From the NCBI GenBank assembly GCA_046728075.1, contig JBKPDV010000050.1:1-5938 (forward strand): 5,938 nucleotides of DNA, written 5' to 3'. The notes below the pieces were generated by a model. It was given only the letters and a program-made list of their open reading frames with translations, was not told the DNA's origin and made no database searches. How positions within the stretch are numbered: position 1 is the stretch's first letter; every line of letters begins with the position of its first letter. The translations under genes were made by a program, and so were the position numbers. This document shows positions 4,449 through 5,938 of the stretch, piece by piece. The stretch comes from JBKPDV01 sp046728075. GTDB lineage: Bacteria; Acidobacteriota; Thermoanaerobaculia; UBA5066; Gp7-AA6.

Positions 4449-5938
4449 TCAAAGTCGCTCCCTTCGGAGTCCCAGAAGAAAGAGCGAGTGGATGCGCGGC
4501 GGGAGGTCCCGTTCCTGGAAGGGCCGGACGACGTACTCGGTGTCGATCCACGCTTGGATGCGGCGCCCATAGTCGACCCCGAACATGGCCGGTCCATACT
4601 CGCTTGTCAGTCGCCGCCAAACGACGACTGCTTTCGGCCGCGCGAGCTGAAGTTCCTTGAGGATTTCCTCCTCATTCTGTTCGGTCAGGTAACCGGGCAG
4701 ATACATCTTGTGGCGGCAGGGATTCACTCTCCCGGAGAGGTAGTTCAGCACCTCCCCCTCCGGAAACACGACCAGTCCCTCTCCCGCCCGGGTTTCGCCG
4801 CGCACGGCGTCAGCAACTCCTTCGATCTCGGCCGCGACATGCCTGGGCGCCGAGAGCATTCGATCGGTGCCGGCGATCCAGAGTCTGTCCTGGGCGGCAT
4901 ACTGAATAAACCGCATGCCGAAGGCGAGGACGATCGCGAAGCCAAGTCCCACGGAGATTGCTCTCGCGACAGCCTTCCGGGTGCTCTCGCCGCTCTCTCT
5001 GGCCGCCATCCGTGAAATGAGGAGCGCGGCCGCAACGAACGTGAACGCCAGGGGATTGCCGACGTACCAGGAATCCCCGATGTGGAAGAGCCGCCGGTGG
5101 GACATCGCCAGACCCATTGCTCCAAATCCCGCGAGCCCCGCCGACTTCGGGTTGCCCGGACGACTGATCCCGTGGATGAACGCCAGGCCAGAGATGACCG
5201 GAGAGGCGCTCCAGAGAAACGATCCGGACGCGCCGCCCGCTGCGGCGCAGACTCCGAGCAAGAGAAGAATTCCGAGAATCTGTCCCACGTGCTTCCGGCT
5301 CACAAGACGCGTCGACGCCCGCAGACCCGCCGCTTGCAGAAGGAGAAAGACCCCAATCCAGAGGCCGGCGGAGTAGAAGTCGTTCACGACTCCCGCTCTC
5401 CAGTCGCGGATACCTGAAAAAGCAATAAGAAACTGTCCTGTTTCTTTCGGCAGCCCTGTCAACAGAAGGTGCCCCTCGCGGATCACGGGTCCCCAGCCAG
5501 CGGCCGCAATCGCGATCGCGACTCCGCCGCCAAACGTGAGCATTGCGGCAGCGAGTAGCAGAGACAGGGGACGCGCCGACCGTTTTTCCCAGCGGCCGGC
5601 CACTGCCATCGCGAGGCCACAAGAAACAAGAGCCGCTATTCCCCACTCGGTGCGACAAAGCCCTGCCAGACCGCAAAGGGCTCCGGCGAGTGGTGCGGAA
5701 CGGGTGCGCGCGAAAGGACGCGACGCCATCGCCAGGGCGAGAAGGCTGAAAGTGGCGGCGTGGCGATACCCCATCCCGATCAAGATGCCGCCCGAGCCCG
5801 GCATGAAGACAATCACCGGGATGGCCAGCATCGTCCAGAGAAAAGCGGGTGCCCTCCCCACCAGTTTCCGGATCGAGACGAAAAGGGCAGCAAGCATCGC
5901 CGCGGAATCGAGTCCGCCCGACATGGCGAGTGTTGAGA
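4449..5938 (-). CDS. Polytopic membrane protein, GT-C-like (ArnT/PMT-type) glycosyltransferase, 5' part outside window
   Basis: The frame is open from the window edge to TGA at 4451-4449. Numbering from the in-window ATG at 5924 gives 491 residues, but that ATG sits in STLAMSGGLDSAAML, which reads like mid-protein sequence, so the true start is probably beyond 5938. Roughly nine or ten hydrophobic segments lie between residues 5 and 343. The C-terminal 140 residues are soluble and contain VVFPEGEVLNYLSGRVNP (385-402), KELQLARPKAVVVW (423-436) and EYGPAMFGVDYGRRIQAWID (442-461). From memory, this tail is typical of bacterial membrane glycosyltransferases related to the PMT/ArnT superfamily, which use polyprenyl-phosphate sugars on the outer face. 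The acidic catalytic motif of that superfamily is in the first external loop, so it would be off-window and cannot be checked. A 342-base gap separates it from the next operon, but the orientation is the same and the roles could be linked. Confidence 0.75.
   Translation of the reverse strand, partial: STLAMSGGLDSAAMLAALFVSIRKLVGRAPAFLWTMLAIPVIVFMPGSGGILIGMGYRHAATFSLLALAMASRPFARTRSAPLAGALCGLAGLCRTEWGIAALVSCGLAMAVAGRWEKRSARPLSLLLAAAMLTFGGGVAIAIAAAGWGPVIREGHLLLTGLPKETGQFLIAFSGIRDWRAGVVNDFYSAGLWIGVFLLLQAAGLRASTRLVSRKHVGQILGILLLLGVCAAAGGASGSFLWSASPVISGLAFIHGISRPGNPKSAGLAGFGAMGLAMSHRRLFHIGDSWYVGNPLAFTFVAAALLISRMAARESGESTRKAVARAISVGLGFAIVLAFGMRFIQYAAQDRLWIAGTDRMLSAPRHVAAEIEGVADAVRGETRAGEGLVVFPEGEVLNYLSGRVNPCRHKMYLPGYLTEQNEEEILKELQLARPKAVVVWRRLTSEYGPAMFGVDYGRRIQAWIDTEYVVRPFQERDLPPRIHSLFLLGLRRERL

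Noticed and set aside
4266..5015. Plus-strand open frame of 249 codons spanning the intergenic region
   Set aside because: Most of it is antisense to the polytopic membrane protein; no start signal or domain. Shadow frame.
1..5938. CRISPR array, insertion sequence ends, tRNA or rRNA
   Set aside because: No regularly spaced repeats, transposase or integrase motifs, cloverleaf-like sequence or conserved rRNA segments were seen on either strand.

Overview
This window is GC-rich (about 60% by eye) bacterial chromosomal DNA. Every gene I can support lies on the minus strand and belongs to cell-envelope glycan or glycolipid synthesis. The composition, and the mix of polyprenyl-phosphate glycosyltransferases with several small methyltransferases, suggest a free-living and possibly uncultured bacterium, for example an acidobacterial or similar lineage. 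That placement is a weak inference: no rRNA, tRNA or marker gene is present.

Layout in the direction of transcription, from high to low coordinate. (1) 5938-4449: the C-terminal part of a large polytopic membrane protein resembling GT-C (ArnT/PMT-like) glycosyltransferases, cut at its 5' side by the window edge. (2) 4448-4107: a 342-base gap with no convincing gene. It holds a weak terminator-like hairpin, repeated GGAACC motifs, a candidate sigma70-type promoter and a dyad across that promoter's -10 box. (3) 4106-2904: a family 2 glycosyltransferase with a C-terminal membrane region. (4) 2907-2305, 2294-1617 and 1493-891: three different class I SAM-dependent methyltransferases in a row. (5) 891-1: a second family 2 glycosyltransferase of the GtrB/ArnC/DPM1 type, missing its last residues at the window edge.

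Genes 3 to 5 look like one operon. The junctions are GTGA (4-base overlap), a 10-base gap, a 122-123-base spacer, and TGATG (1-base overlap). The spacer is the one loose joint; it contains a 32-codon mini-ORF and two mutually exclusive small hairpins.

A likely working model, inferred from family knowledge, is that the GT2 enzymes charge polyprenyl phosphate with sugars on the cytoplasmic face. The GT-C-like protein would then use such a donor on the outer face, and the methyltransferases would decorate the sugar, lipid or acceptor. The substrates cannot be read from the sequence. I found no CRISPR array, transposase, integrase, tRNA or rRNA. Nothing here is clearly a new kind of system; the most unusual point is the run of three unrelated-looking methyltransferases between two lipid-sugar synthases.
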